NCBI GenBank assembly: GCA_004347695.1 | Contig: SLTK01000003.1 | Span: forward strand, 59,898-123,897 | Direction: 5' to 3' | DNA: 64,000 nt | Source: Chloroflexota bacterium | Lineage (GTDB): Bacteria; Chloroflexota; Anaerolineae; Anaerolineales; Anaerolineaceae | Shown: positions 16,587-27,400 of the stretch, piece after piece | Numbering within the stretch: position 1 is the first letter of the stretch | How the letters are laid out: every line of letters begins with the position of its first letter | Notes under the pieces: generated by a model | Databases searched by the model: none | Seen by the model: the letters and a program-made list of their open reading frames with translations, nothing else | Told to the model about the DNA's origin: nothing | Made by a program: the position numbers and the translations under genes

Positions 16587-17585
16587 ATGAAGCCCACATT
16601 ATTAAAAACTTCCCTCGCACTCATCGTGTTGCTGTTACTGGTCGCTGCCTGCGCGCCGGCTGCTTCCCCTTCACCAACGCCCAAAGCGGTCAGCATTCGC
16701 CTTCCGGTCGGGTTCATCCCCAATGTGCAATTTGCCCCACTTTATGTTGCGCTCGAAAAAGGCTATTTTCAGGCAGAAGGCCTGGATGTGACGCTGGATT
16801 ACAGCATGGAAAACGACAACGTGGCGTTGGTAGGCGCCGGTCAGCTTCCGTTTGCCATCGTATCCGGTGAACAGGTGTTGCTAGGCCGCGCCCAGGACCT
16901 GCCGGTGGTGTATGTCATGGCCTGGTATAAGGACTATCCAGTCGGGATCGTATCCCTGAAATCGGAAGCCATTCGTGAGCCGGCTGACCTGCGCGGCAAA
17001 AAAATCGGACTGCCCGGGCTGTACGGCGCCAGTTACATCGGGCTGCGCGCGCTATTAATGGCCGGTGGTCTGACCGAGAATGACGTCACCCTGGATTCGA
17101 TCGGTTACAACCAGGTGGAAGCGTTGACCGCCGGGCAAGAGCAAGCCGTTGTGATTTACATAGCCAATGAGCCGGTACAACTGGCCAGTCAGGGGTATGA
17201 GACCGACTTGATCAAAGTGGCCGATACCCTCTCGATGGTTTCAAACGGTCTGATTACGAATGAGACGGTGCTGCGCGAAGACCCGGAACTGGTGCGGCGC
17301 ATGGTTCGGGCAATCGTTCGCGGTATCCAAGATACTGTCGAAGACCCGAATGCAGCCTATGAAGTTGCGCTTAAATTTGTAGAGAATCTGGTTCAGGCCG
17401 ATGCGGCAGTCCAAAAACAAGTGCTGGCTACCTCCATCGAACTTTACCAGTTGGAGCCGTGGGGCTGGTCGGATCCGCAATCGTGGAAGAACACGGAAAA
17501 TGTTTTGTTGGATATGGGGCTTATCAGCCAACCACTGGACCTTGAAAAAGCCTATACCAATGATTATCTGCCCGAAGGTGAGTGA
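16587..17585 (+). CDS. ribY: NMT1/THI5-like ABC substrate-binding lipoprotein, probable RibY
   Basis: Lipobox [37 protein letters not shown] typical of NMT1-like binding proteins; FMN-riboswitch operon. Confidence 0.88.
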   Translation: MKPTLLKTSLALIVLLLLVAACAPAASPSPTPKAVSIRLPVGFIPNVQFAPLYVALEKGYFQAEGLDVTLDYSMENDNVALVGAGQLPFAIVSGEQVLLGRAQDLPVVYVMAWYKDYPVGIVSLKSEAIREPADLRGKKIGLPGLYGASYIGLRALLMAGGLTENDVTLDSIGYNQVEALTAGQEQAVVIYIANEPVQLASQGYETDLIKVADTLSMVSNGLITNETVLREDPELVRRMVRAIVRGIQDTVEDPNAAYEVALKFVENLVQADAAVQKQVLATSIELYQLEPWGWSDPQSWKNTENVLLDMGLISQPLDLEKAYTNDYLPEGE

Positions 17586-17588
17586 CCG

Positions 17589-18347
17589 GTGACCGCTGCC
17601 TTGCTCCAGCCTTCCCTGCAGGTGCGCAACCTCAGCGTAACCTATCCGAATGATAACGGCGGTTTGCTGGCGCTGACCAATCTAACCTTTGATGTGCATC
17701 CGCGCGAATTCATCTGTATCCTGGGGCCTTCCGGTTCCGGAAAAACCACCTTGCTGCGCGTACTGGCAGGTCTGTTGCCGCCGTCCAGCGGCGAAGTGTG
17801 TTTCCTGACCGAGCAGGCGCCGTCGATCGGTTATGTATTCCAGCAGGCCAACCTGATGCCCTGGCGCAGTGCCATGGAAAACATCATGTTGCCCCTGGAG
17901 ATGCAGGGAGTACCGCTGGAGAACGCCCGCAGCCGGGCAGCCGAGCTGATCGAATTGACCGGCTTGAAGGGCTTTGAAGACTCGTGGCCGCGCGATCTTT
18001 CTGGCGGCATGGCGCAGCGCGTGGCCATCGCTCGCGCCCTGATTCAGGACCCTGACTTGTTGTTGTTGGATGAACCCTTCGGTTCACTGGATGAATTAAC
18101 GCGCGACCGGATGGGCGAAGAGTTATTGGATTTATGGCAAAACCGCCGCAGCACCGTCTTGATGGTGACCCATTCCGTTTCGGAAGCCCTGCTATTATCC
18201 GACCGGGTGCTGGTACTCACCCCCCGTCCCGGCCGGCTGGCTTTGGATTACCCGGTGACCCTGAAACGTCCGCGCTGCGAGGAAATGCGCTATACCGCCC
18301 AATTCGGCGAAATGGCCAAAGAATTACGGGCTGCCATCATCGAATGA
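17589..18347 (+). CDS. ABC transporter ATP-binding protein (SsuB/TauB-like)
   Basis: Walker A LGPSGSGKTTLL, signature LSGGMAQRVAIARAL, Walker B LLLLDEPFGSLDELTR. Confidence 0.95.
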   Translation: MTAALLQPSLQVRNLSVTYPNDNGGLLALTNLTFDVHPREFICILGPSGSGKTTLLRVLAGLLPPSSGEVCFLTEQAPSIGYVFQQANLMPWRSAMENIMLPLEMQGVPLENARSRAAELIELTGLKGFEDSWPRDLSGGMAQRVAIARALIQDPDLLLLDEPFGSLDELTRDRMGEELLDLWQNRRSTVLMVTHSVSEALLLSDRVLVLTPRPGRLALDYPVTLKRPRCEEMRYTAQFGEMAKELRAAIIE

Positions 18348-18819
18348 AAATGGATTTGCCGGGTTCGATTTGCTCAAACCTGTTGGGCGCATTTCGGTTT
18401 ATTCGGAACATGGCATAAATGTTTCACATGAATAATTTCTCCATACAACTGCCACCTGATCAAGATAAAAAAGCGATGGTGTCCAGGATTGGCTCTCCAT
18501 GCGATCAGTAATCTGCAAATTAAGCCAGTATCTTGCACCTGCCTTAGAGAATAAAATCTCAAAACATTTAGTTTAAGTCTTCGACTTTTGTATTTTATGC
18601 ATTTTCTAAAATACCAACGTTAAAAGCTTTAGGTAAGCGTGAAATATAAAGAACAACTAAAGCCATGGCCATATAACGTCAATCACTTTTATCTCATTTC
18701 AAAATTATAAAAATGTGTGGCGGTTTTTGCGCAAAGTTGTGCGACATATTGCGGGAAGTCATACTGAGCCGTGCCCTGAGCCTGTCGAAGGGGCAGGCGA
18801 GGGTCTCATTTTCCTGGCT

Positions 18820-18895
18820 TCAAGATGCTTCCCTTCGTTCACTCACAGAGTGTCCCACCCAGGGGGTGCTCTGTGAGTGCGGGCAGCTGACATTC
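18820..18895. repeat. Dispersed intergenic repeat, inverted relative to 26941..27015
   Basis: GATGCTTC..TTC.CTCACAGAGTG.CCCA.CC..GGGGTGCTCTGTGAGTGCGGGCAGC.TGACAT is shared by both loci. Confidence 0.6.
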
Positions 18896-18994
18896 AATTG
18901 TCACCCTGTTCAAGTTTTCCATCCACGCTGAATAAAACCTTCGATAAGTCAGAAATTTTTTTGGGAGAACGGAATGAAAAGACCAACCTGTTCT

Positions 18995-19792
18995 CTACCG
19001 TCCAAAAACCAAATACAACCCGCCCGCAAATATGGCTCCCCCTCCATCGACGCAGTCCGGCGCGCTCAGTCCATTCACGGTCTCGCCGCCATCGCCCACC
19101 CGCAGGCTGTAGGAAACTCCCGGCGTCATTTGGAAGTCGGCATAACCCGCGCTGACCGCCGGTTTAAGGCCGGTGAAGAAGGTGTCCAGCCCGCCGTCCC
19201 AGGCCACATTGATCTGGATGCCGGGCACGGGCGTACCGTTGCTGTCGCGCACTTCGATTTGCAAGAGACCGGGCGTTTGCGCAACATCGCACACCGGTTG
19301 GCGGTCGACGATTACAAACGGCTCATCCATTGCGGGACCAGGGCTGGCAGCCGCTTCCGGGGCGGCTGGCGCGGTGGATGTCACTCCCTGGGTACTGCCT
19401 GCCACCGGGGTGGATGCGGGTGATTCCATGCTCAGATCGCTCAACGCAGAAGCCAGGCTTGCCAGGTCGCGCGCGGCTTGCTCATCGCCAACGGAAAGAG
19501 CCTGCTGCGCTTGAGCTGCCAATGATTCTACCGGTGAGAAATCATGCAACAGCGCTATCCTCTGGCTGGCGCGCACAATATCCAGGTTTGCCCGGTACGC
19601 CCGGGCAATGCTCAAGCGGTAATCGGCTTTATATTCTCCGGCTAACGCAGCGGGGGTGGTGTCTTTATAGGTTACCGGGCTGATCACCAGTGAAATCAGC
19701 AAGCCCAACCCCAGGCCAAGCACCAAACCGGTCAGCAAGTACCAGGGCGGCTGGCGGCGGCGCTCTTCGCGTTCCAGATAGTCGTCTTCCAT
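18995..19792 (-). CDS. Membrane-anchored hypothetical protein with extracellular domain
   Basis: N-terminal TM (WYLLTGLVLGLGLGLLISLVI), YKADYRLSIARAY motif, S/T/P/A-rich linker. Confidence 0.75.
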   Translation of the reverse strand: MEDDYLEREERRRQPPWYLLTGLVLGLGLGLLISLVISPVTYKDTTPAALAGEYKADYRLSIARAYRANLDIVRASQRIALLHDFSPVESLAAQAQQALSVGDEQAARDLASLASALSDLSMESPASTPVAGSTQGVTSTAPAAPEAAASPGPAMDEPFVIVDRQPVCDVAQTPGLLQIEVRDSNGTPVPGIQINVAWDGGLDTFFTGLKPAVSAGYADFQMTPGVSYSLRVGDGGETVNGLSAPDCVDGGGAIFAGGLYLVFGR

Positions 19793-20154
19793 TACGGTGT
19801 CGGCTCCGGGGGAACAGGTGTGTAGCGCTGCAGTCCGGTGAACAAGCGCGCCAGCAGTTGCATATCTGCCTGTTCGTAGCCCAGTTCCTGGGCGCTGATG
19901 ATAGCCTGCTGCACGGCCTGAAGCGAATCGTTTGCTCCCAATGAGCGCAAACGGACATCGGCGGCTGCCAGGTCGCCGTCCTGGCTGTAGATTTCGGCGG
20001 TCATCAGCACGAAATCAGCTTTGTAATCTGCGCGCAGGCTCTGAGGCTCGGCCGCTTGTGCCGCCGGTGGGAAGAGCAGCCAGCCGGCCAGCAAGCCGCC
20101 AGCCAGGCCAATGGCAATGGCCAGCGCGAACCCTAAAATTCGCCAGCTGCGCAT
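19792..20154 (-). CDS. Small membrane-anchored hypothetical protein, N-terminal paralog of 18995..19792
   Basis: TM then LRADYKADFVLMTAEIY; overlaps the next gene by 1 nt. Confidence 0.75.
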   Translation of the reverse strand: MRSWRILGFALAIAIGLAGGLLAGWLLFPPAAQAAEPQSLRADYKADFVLMTAEIYSQDGDLAAADVRLRSLGANDSLQAVQQAIISAQELGYEQADMQLLARLFTGLQRYTPVPPEPTP

Positions 20155-20160
20155 TACCGG

Positions 20161-21816
20161 TTAATCCTTCAGCATCGGCATGTGGATGCCGCGCTCGTGG
20201 GCCGTTTTGATCGCTTCCGGGTAGCCGGCATCCGCGTGACGCACCACCCCCATGCCGGGGTCGCTGGTGAGCACGCGTTCCAGACGGCGGGCAGCAGCCG
20301 GGGTGCCGTCTGCCACGATGACCATTCCGGCATGCTGGCTGTAACCAATGCCCACCCCACCGCCGTGGTGGAACGACACCCAGGTTGCGCCGCCGGCGGT
20401 GTTGATCAGTGCGTTCAAAATTGGCCAGTCCGAGACTGCGTCGGTGCCATCGCGCATAGCTTCGGTCTCGCGATTGGGCGAGGCCACCGAGCCCGAGTCC
20501 AGGTGGTCGCGCCCGATCACGATCGGCGCTTTGACGACCCCCTTTGCAACCATTTCGTTGAATTTGAGTCCGGCTTTGACGCGTTCGCCGTAGCCCAGCC
20601 AGCAAATGCGCGAGGGCAGCCCCTGGAAGGGCACCCGTTCGCGCGCCAGCTTCAGCCAGCGCTGCAGGTGCACATCCCCGGGGAACAGCTCTGCGACGGC
20701 TTCATCGGTGCGGTAGATATCCTCGGGGTCGCCGGAGAGCGCCACCCAGCGGAAGGGGCCTTTGCCCTCGCAGAACAGCGGCCGAATGTAGGCCGGGACG
20801 AAACCGGGAAAGTTGAAGGCATCCTTGACGCCGGTGTCGTAGGCTCGCTGGCGCAAATTGTTACCATAATCAAAAACCTCGGCGCCGCGGCGTTGGAACT
20901 CGAGCATGGCTTCCACATGCCGCGCCATGGATTCCAGCGAGCGGCGCTCGTATTCCTGCGGGTTCTGCACGCGCAGCGCATCCGCCTCGGCCACGCTCAA
21001 ACCACCGGGGACGTAAAACAAGACATCGTGGGCCGGGGTCTGGTCGGTGACCACGTCCGGCGTCACACCGCGCAGCACCAGCTCCGGGTAGATATCGGCT
21101 GCATTGGCGACCAGCCCGATCGAACGCGGCACGCCGCGCTGTGTGCAATCCTCGACCAGGGTCATGGCCTCTTCCAGGGTATCGACCACGTCATCGATGT
21201 AGCCGATTTCCTGGCGACGACGGGCGCGGGCGGGGTCAACCTCCACCACCAGGCCTACGCCTTCGTTCATCGTCACTGCCAGCGGTTGAGCGCCGCCCAT
21301 GCCGCCTAGCCCGGCAGTGAGCACAAATTTACCCTTGAGCGATGGCCAGCCCTTTTGCACCGCCAACGACGCCAGAGTCTCATAGGTGCCCTGCAAAATG
21401 CCCTGGGTGCCGATGTAAATCCACGAGCCGGCGGTCATTTGACCGTACATGATCAGTCCGCGCGCGGCCAGCTCGTCAAAATGCTGCTGGGTGGCCCAGT
21501 GCGGCACCAGGTTGGAGTTGGCGATCAGCACCCTCGGGGCATCCGGGTGTGACTTGAAAACCGCCACCGGCTTGCCGGACTGCACCAGCAAAGTCTCGTC
21601 ATCCTCCAAGTTGCGCAGCGTATCCAGGATGGCGTCAAACGCCTCCCAACTGCGGGCCGCCTGACCGCGTCCGCCGTACACCACCAGGTCCAACGGGCGT
21701 TCGGCCACCTCGGGATCCAGGTTGTTTTGAATCATGCGATAAGGAGCTTCGGTCAGCCAGGATTTGCAGGTGAGCTGCGTACCGCGGGGTGCGCGAACGG
21801 TTCTGGGACCAGACAT
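20161..21816 (-). CDS. hutU: Urocanate hydratase
   Basis: [93 protein letters not shown]; full length. Confidence 0.98.
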   Translation of the reverse strand: MSGPRTVRAPRGTQLTCKSWLTEAPYRMIQNNLDPEVAERPLDLVVYGGRGQAARSWEAFDAILDTLRNLEDDETLLVQSGKPVAVFKSHPDAPRVLIANSNLVPHWATQQHFDELAARGLIMYGQMTAGSWIYIGTQGILQGTYETLASLAVQKGWPSLKGKFVLTAGLGGMGGAQPLAVTMNEGVGLVVEVDPARARRRQEIGYIDDVVDTLEEAMTLVEDCTQRGVPRSIGLVANAADIYPELVLRGVTPDVVTDQTPAHDVLFYVPGGLSVAEADALRVQNPQEYERRSLESMARHVEAMLEFQRRGAEVFDYGNNLRQRAYDTGVKDAFNFPGFVPAYIRPLFCEGKGPFRWVALSGDPEDIYRTDEAVAELFPGDVHLQRWLKLARERVPFQGLPSRICWLGYGERVKAGLKFNEMVAKGVVKAPIVIGRDHLDSGSVASPNRETEAMRDGTDAVSDWPILNALINTAGGATWVSFHHGGGVGIGYSQHAGMVIVADGTPAAARRLERVLTSDPGMGVVRHADAGYPEAIKTAHERGIHMPMLKD

Positions 21817-21904
21817 AAAACTACCTCCGGTAGAAATGCTGCGCGTTTGGAATGCATAATTTTACTCTACTTCAGTTATCCATATCCGGCGGCAAGCTGG
21901 AATC

Positions 21905-21947
21905 AAAAAGCAGACCTTTACCAGCAGCTGGTTCGAGTCTGCTTTTT
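21905..21947 (-). terminator. Terminator-like hairpin downstream of the CBS gene
   Basis: AAAAAGCAGA...TCTGCTTTTT stem with a nested CCAGCAGCTGG. Confidence 0.7.
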
Positions 21948-21964
21948 ATAATTTGCCGCTACGA

Positions 21965-22465
21965 TTACTTGTCTACAGGCTTTTTACCCCAACCCGCAAA
22001 CCGCGGCACTGCCGGTTCGATCACCTCCGGTATCTTGCCGCGTACCTTATCTTCCATTTCGCTGATCATTTGCCGCTGGCGGTAAATGATGTTCTTAAGC
22101 ACATCGCCGATGGAAATCACGCCGATCAATTTGTCGTTTTCGATCACCGGGAGGTGGCGCACGCGTTTGTCGGTCATCAATTCCATACATTCTTCGATGG
22201 TCTGGTCGGGATGGATGGTGAAAACCTGCGAAGTCATGATCTCCTTCACCAGAGTGTCACGGGAGGTACGACCTTTCAGGATGACCTTGCGGGCATAATC
22301 GCGCTCGCTGATGATGCCGACCATTTTTTCGTCCTTGGTCACTACCAGTGCCCCGACCCCTTTGGTCGCCATCAGACGCAGGGCTTCAAAAACAGTGTCG
22401 TCGGGCGAGATCGTCCAAATATAGTCGCCTTTGAGTTGCAGAATATGCCGCACCTGGTGCATCAT
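21965..22465 (-). CDS. Tandem CBS-domain protein
   Basis: DTVFEALRLMATKGVGALVVTKDEKMVGIISERDYARK and DQTIEECMELMTDKRVRHLPVIENDKLIGVISIGDVLK. Confidence 0.95.
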   Translation of the reverse strand: MMHQVRHILQLKGDYIWTISPDDTVFEALRLMATKGVGALVVTKDEKMVGIISERDYARKVILKGRTSRDTLVKEIMTSQVFTIHPDQTIEECMELMTDKRVRHLPVIENDKLIGVISIGDVLKNIIYRQRQMISEMEDKVRGKIPEVIEPAVPRFAGWGKKPVDK

Positions 22466-22608
22466 TGCCTCCTTGTTGGTTTATTCCTGTAACGGTTGTT
22501 TACTTAATTTATAACACTTTTAAATGGCATTTGACACTATCGTATCATAATATTTTATGAATTGGATAGAAATTGATAGCTTATTTTTGCCAGATAAGCC
22601 GCTTTAAA

Positions 22609-24504
<1,896 letters not shown>

Positions 24505-24667
24505 GATTGCAGGAGATTTGAGGGCAAAATAAGCATAGAATGAGCCGGGGATCCGTTAAATTTCCCCCGGCGATGTGCAGTATACCACAGCCCCAAAGAT
24601 CGCCATGCGCTGCCGGTTGTGGCGTTTGCACAAGGTTTTAGAGTTCGACCTTGATCTTGATCCGGGT

Positions 24668-24898
24668 GCTGTCTCAAAAGAATAAATTGGTTATTTATTC
24701 CGCCATATATGCGGGATGAGAAAATGAATTTTGAGTGTTTTTGCGCCGCCATAGCGGCGCAAAAACACTCCATTAAGACAAACCCGCCCCAAGACTGGGG
24801 CGGGATGGGTGGGGTTGATAACCTTAAGGCAAACAGAAACCCATCAGATCAAGATAAAAGGGGCGGGTTTCCACTCCCGCCCGCTGTTGGGACAGCTC
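24668..24898. mobile_element. Candidate MITE / non-autonomous element
   Basis: Left end GCTGTCTCAAAAGAATAAATTGGTTATTTATTCC, right end TGTTGGGACAGCTCC (complementary end motif), internal 17-bp-arm hairpin; the left end recurs at 63911. Confidence 0.5.
24733..24770. repeat. Perfect 17-bp-arm hairpin
   Basis: GAGTGTTTTTGCGCCGC-CATA-GCGGCGCAAAAACACTC. Confidence 0.9.
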
Positions 24899-25081
24899 CT
24901 GTTCTTGAACGGTCGCTCCCCACGGGCCGGAGGCAGCGTTGTTTTCTTGCAGGCGAAAGGCAATTGCTATCACCCGTGTGAGACGTCCCGCTGGATTCCG
25001 GCATGAATGCCTCTGACCTCCATCTGGCGCGTATAGTATACTCAGCGGGTAGCTCTCTCATTTTTTTTGAAAGGACATCAC

Positions 25082-26884
25082 ATGCCTGAAATCACACCTC
25101 CCCGCTGGGACCTTTCCAATGTGTATCCAGGTCTGGATTCACCCGAGTTTGCCTCGGCCACCGAACGCCGGCAGCAAATGCTGGGAGAAATAGAAAACCT
25201 GGTGGCGTCTTTGGAAGCTCTCGATGCCAGCAGCGATGCGGATCTGGTCGCCGGCCGCATCAATCAAATGCTCACCGAGATGGACAAGCTATTGCTGCTC
25301 GATAATACGATGGGCGCCTATCTCCACTCGTTTGTAACAACCGATTCCTTCAACCAGGATGCCATGCGCAAATTATCGGAATTTGAGCAGGTTTCGGTGC
25401 GCATGGATAAGCTGGAAACACGCCTGCGTGCCTGGATAGGCAAAATCGCACCGCTGCTGCCGAAAATCACCGCTGCGCCTGGCCCGGCGCAGGACCATGC
25501 TTTCTGGCTGAAGGAGGTTGCGGAACAAAGCCGCTACCTGATGAGCCAGCCGGAGGAAGCCCTGGCGGCGGAGCTTAACTTGAGCGGCGCGAATGCCTGG
25601 CAAAAACTTCAGGGGACGATTACTTCACAAATGACGGTCGACTTCGAACTGGACGGGAAAGTCCAAGCCCTTTCGATGCCGGCCTTGATCAACCTGCGTT
25701 CGCACCCGGATGAAAATGTGCGCCGCCGGGCGTACGAAGCCGAAAGCCAGGCCTGGCACAACGCTCGCGAACCGCTGGCAGCCGCGCTGAATGGAGTCAA
25801 AGGCACGGCGGTCACGCTCAACCAGCACCGCGGACGTACCGATGCGCTGCACTCCGCACTGGACATCAACCGCATCGACCGCCAGACTCTGGATGCCATG
25901 TTAACCGCAATGCGCGAGTCACTGCCCATGTTCAGGCGTTATTTCCAATCCAAAGCGCACAAACTTGGCAAAGAAAAGCTTCCCTGGTGGGATCTGTTTG
26001 CTCCCGGCGGCAAGAACACTCGCTCCTACACTTATGCCGAGGCGCGCGCCTTTGTACTGGATAATTTTGCCAAATTCTCACCGGACCTGTCCAACTTTGC
26101 CCGCCGCGCCTTTGACGGCAACTGGATCGACGCGGAACAACGCAGCGGTAAACGCGGCGGGGCCTTCTGCATGTCGGTGCCGGGGGTAAAGGAATCGCGC
26201 GTGCTGCTCAGCTTCGACGGCTCGCTGGATGTGGTCAGCACCCTGGCGCATGAACTGGGGCACGGTTTTCATAATGACTGCATGTTCAAAGCCGGGCGCA
26301 CCGAGTTACAGCGTACCTCGCCCATGACAATGGCGGAAACAGCTTCGATTATGTGCGAGACAATTGTGGTGGAGGCAGTGCTGGCTCAGGCCAAGGATCC
26401 CGATGAAGTCTGGGCGATCCTTGAAACTGCGCTGACCGGCGACTCGCAGGTGATTGTGGATATCTACTCGCGTTTCCTGTTTGAGACTGAAGTGTTCAAG
26501 CGCCGCGAAAAGGCCGAATTATCGGCGGACGAGTTCTGCGAGATCATGGAACGGGCGCAGAAGGAAGCCTACGGCGACGGTCTGGATGAGCGCTACCTGC
26601 AGAAATGGATGTGGACCTGGAAACCGCATTATTACAGTTCCGGCCTGGCCTTCTACAACTTCCCTTATGCCTTCGGGCTGCTGTTCGGTACCGGTCTATA
26701 CGCCATTTACCAGCAGCGCGGTGAGAGTTTCGTGCCGGAATACAAATCGCTGCTTTCATCCACCGGCATGGGCGACGCTGCCACCCTGGCAGCGCGCTTC
26801 GGCATCGACATTCGCCAGCCGGAATTTTGGCGCGGCAGCCTGGCCATCATTGGCAAACGGGTGGAACGTTACATTGCGTTGTAA
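25082..26884 (+). CDS. M3-family oligoendopeptidase (PepF-like)
   Basis: HELGHGFHNDCMF zinc motif, TMAETASIMCETIV, C-terminal KPHYYSSGLAFYNFPYAFGLLFGTGLYAIYQ. Confidence 0.95.
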   Translation: MPEITPPRWDLSNVYPGLDSPEFASATERRQQMLGEIENLVASLEALDASSDADLVAGRINQMLTEMDKLLLLDNTMGAYLHSFVTTDSFNQDAMRKLSEFEQVSVRMDKLETRLRAWIGKIAPLLPKITAAPGPAQDHAFWLKEVAEQSRYLMSQPEEALAAELNLSGANAWQKLQGTITSQMTVDFELDGKVQALSMPALINLRSHPDENVRRRAYEAESQAWHNAREPLAAALNGVKGTAVTLNQHRGRTDALHSALDINRIDRQTLDAMLTAMRESLPMFRRYFQSKAHKLGKEKLPWWDLFAPGGKNTRSYTYAEARAFVLDNFAKFSPDLSNFARRAFDGNWIDAEQRSGKRGGAFCMSVPGVKESRVLLSFDGSLDVVSTLAHELGHGFHNDCMFKAGRTELQRTSPMTMAETASIMCETIVVEAVLAQAKDPDEVWAILETALTGDSQVIVDIYSRFLFETEVFKRREKAELSADEFCEIMERAQKEAYGDGLDERYLQKWMWTWKPHYYSSGLAFYNFPYAFGLLFGTGLYAIYQQRGESFVPEYKSLLSSTGMGDAATLAARFGIDIRQPEFWRGSLAIIGKRVERYIAL

Positions 26885-26940
26885 TGCGAATGGTTTATGC
26901 CCGCTAAGTAAACCGTCAATAGGTATTTTACAAACTCCAC

Positions 26941-27015
26941 CATGTCATGCTGCCCGCACTCACAGAGCACCCTTAGGTTGGGGCACTCTGCGAGTGAGCG
27001 AAGCATCTCAATGGC
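26941..27015. repeat. Dispersed intergenic repeat, second copy
   Basis: Reverse complement closely matches 18820..18895. Confidence 0.6.
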
Positions 27016-27116
27016 CGCCTCCAAGACTCTTCGCCTCGCTCAGAGTGACATCAAGTTTCTAGTTGCTTTCGACGAAGCACATAGCAATCAGGAACATAAA
27101 CTTAGTGATGCTTGAG

Positions 27117-27144
27117 CCAGGAGCGACCAGCCGGTCGCTCCTGG
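27117..27144. repeat. 12-bp-arm perfect hairpin
   Basis: CCAGGAGCGACC-AGCC-GGTCGCTCCTGG, no T tract. Confidence 0.6.
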
Positions 27145-27400
27145 CGGTAATTCTTTGGATTTGTTTAGAATCGGCGAAAACGTACCATATTTATTACTAA
27201 GTTTGTTGACAAAATTTTATCCATCGCTAAACTTAAAGTCAGAGGCCAGCCTTTTCCTACAACCGAGTCATAATCCGGGGTATGTTATTTCTATCAGCCG
27301 GGTTGGGGGGATAGACGGCAAACTTTTTTTCGATCCATCATTCTTTATTCTAGCTGCCGCCGGAATGTACGATCATTCGGGGGTGTAAGGGGAGGGAATT

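Noticed and set aside
20182-21309. 375-aa plus-strand ORF
   Set aside because: Antisense to hutU, which is unambiguous; no domain-like sequence or RBS.
24668-24898. Complete insertion sequence
   Set aside because: Only about 230 bp, no transposase ORF, and target-site duplication not evident.
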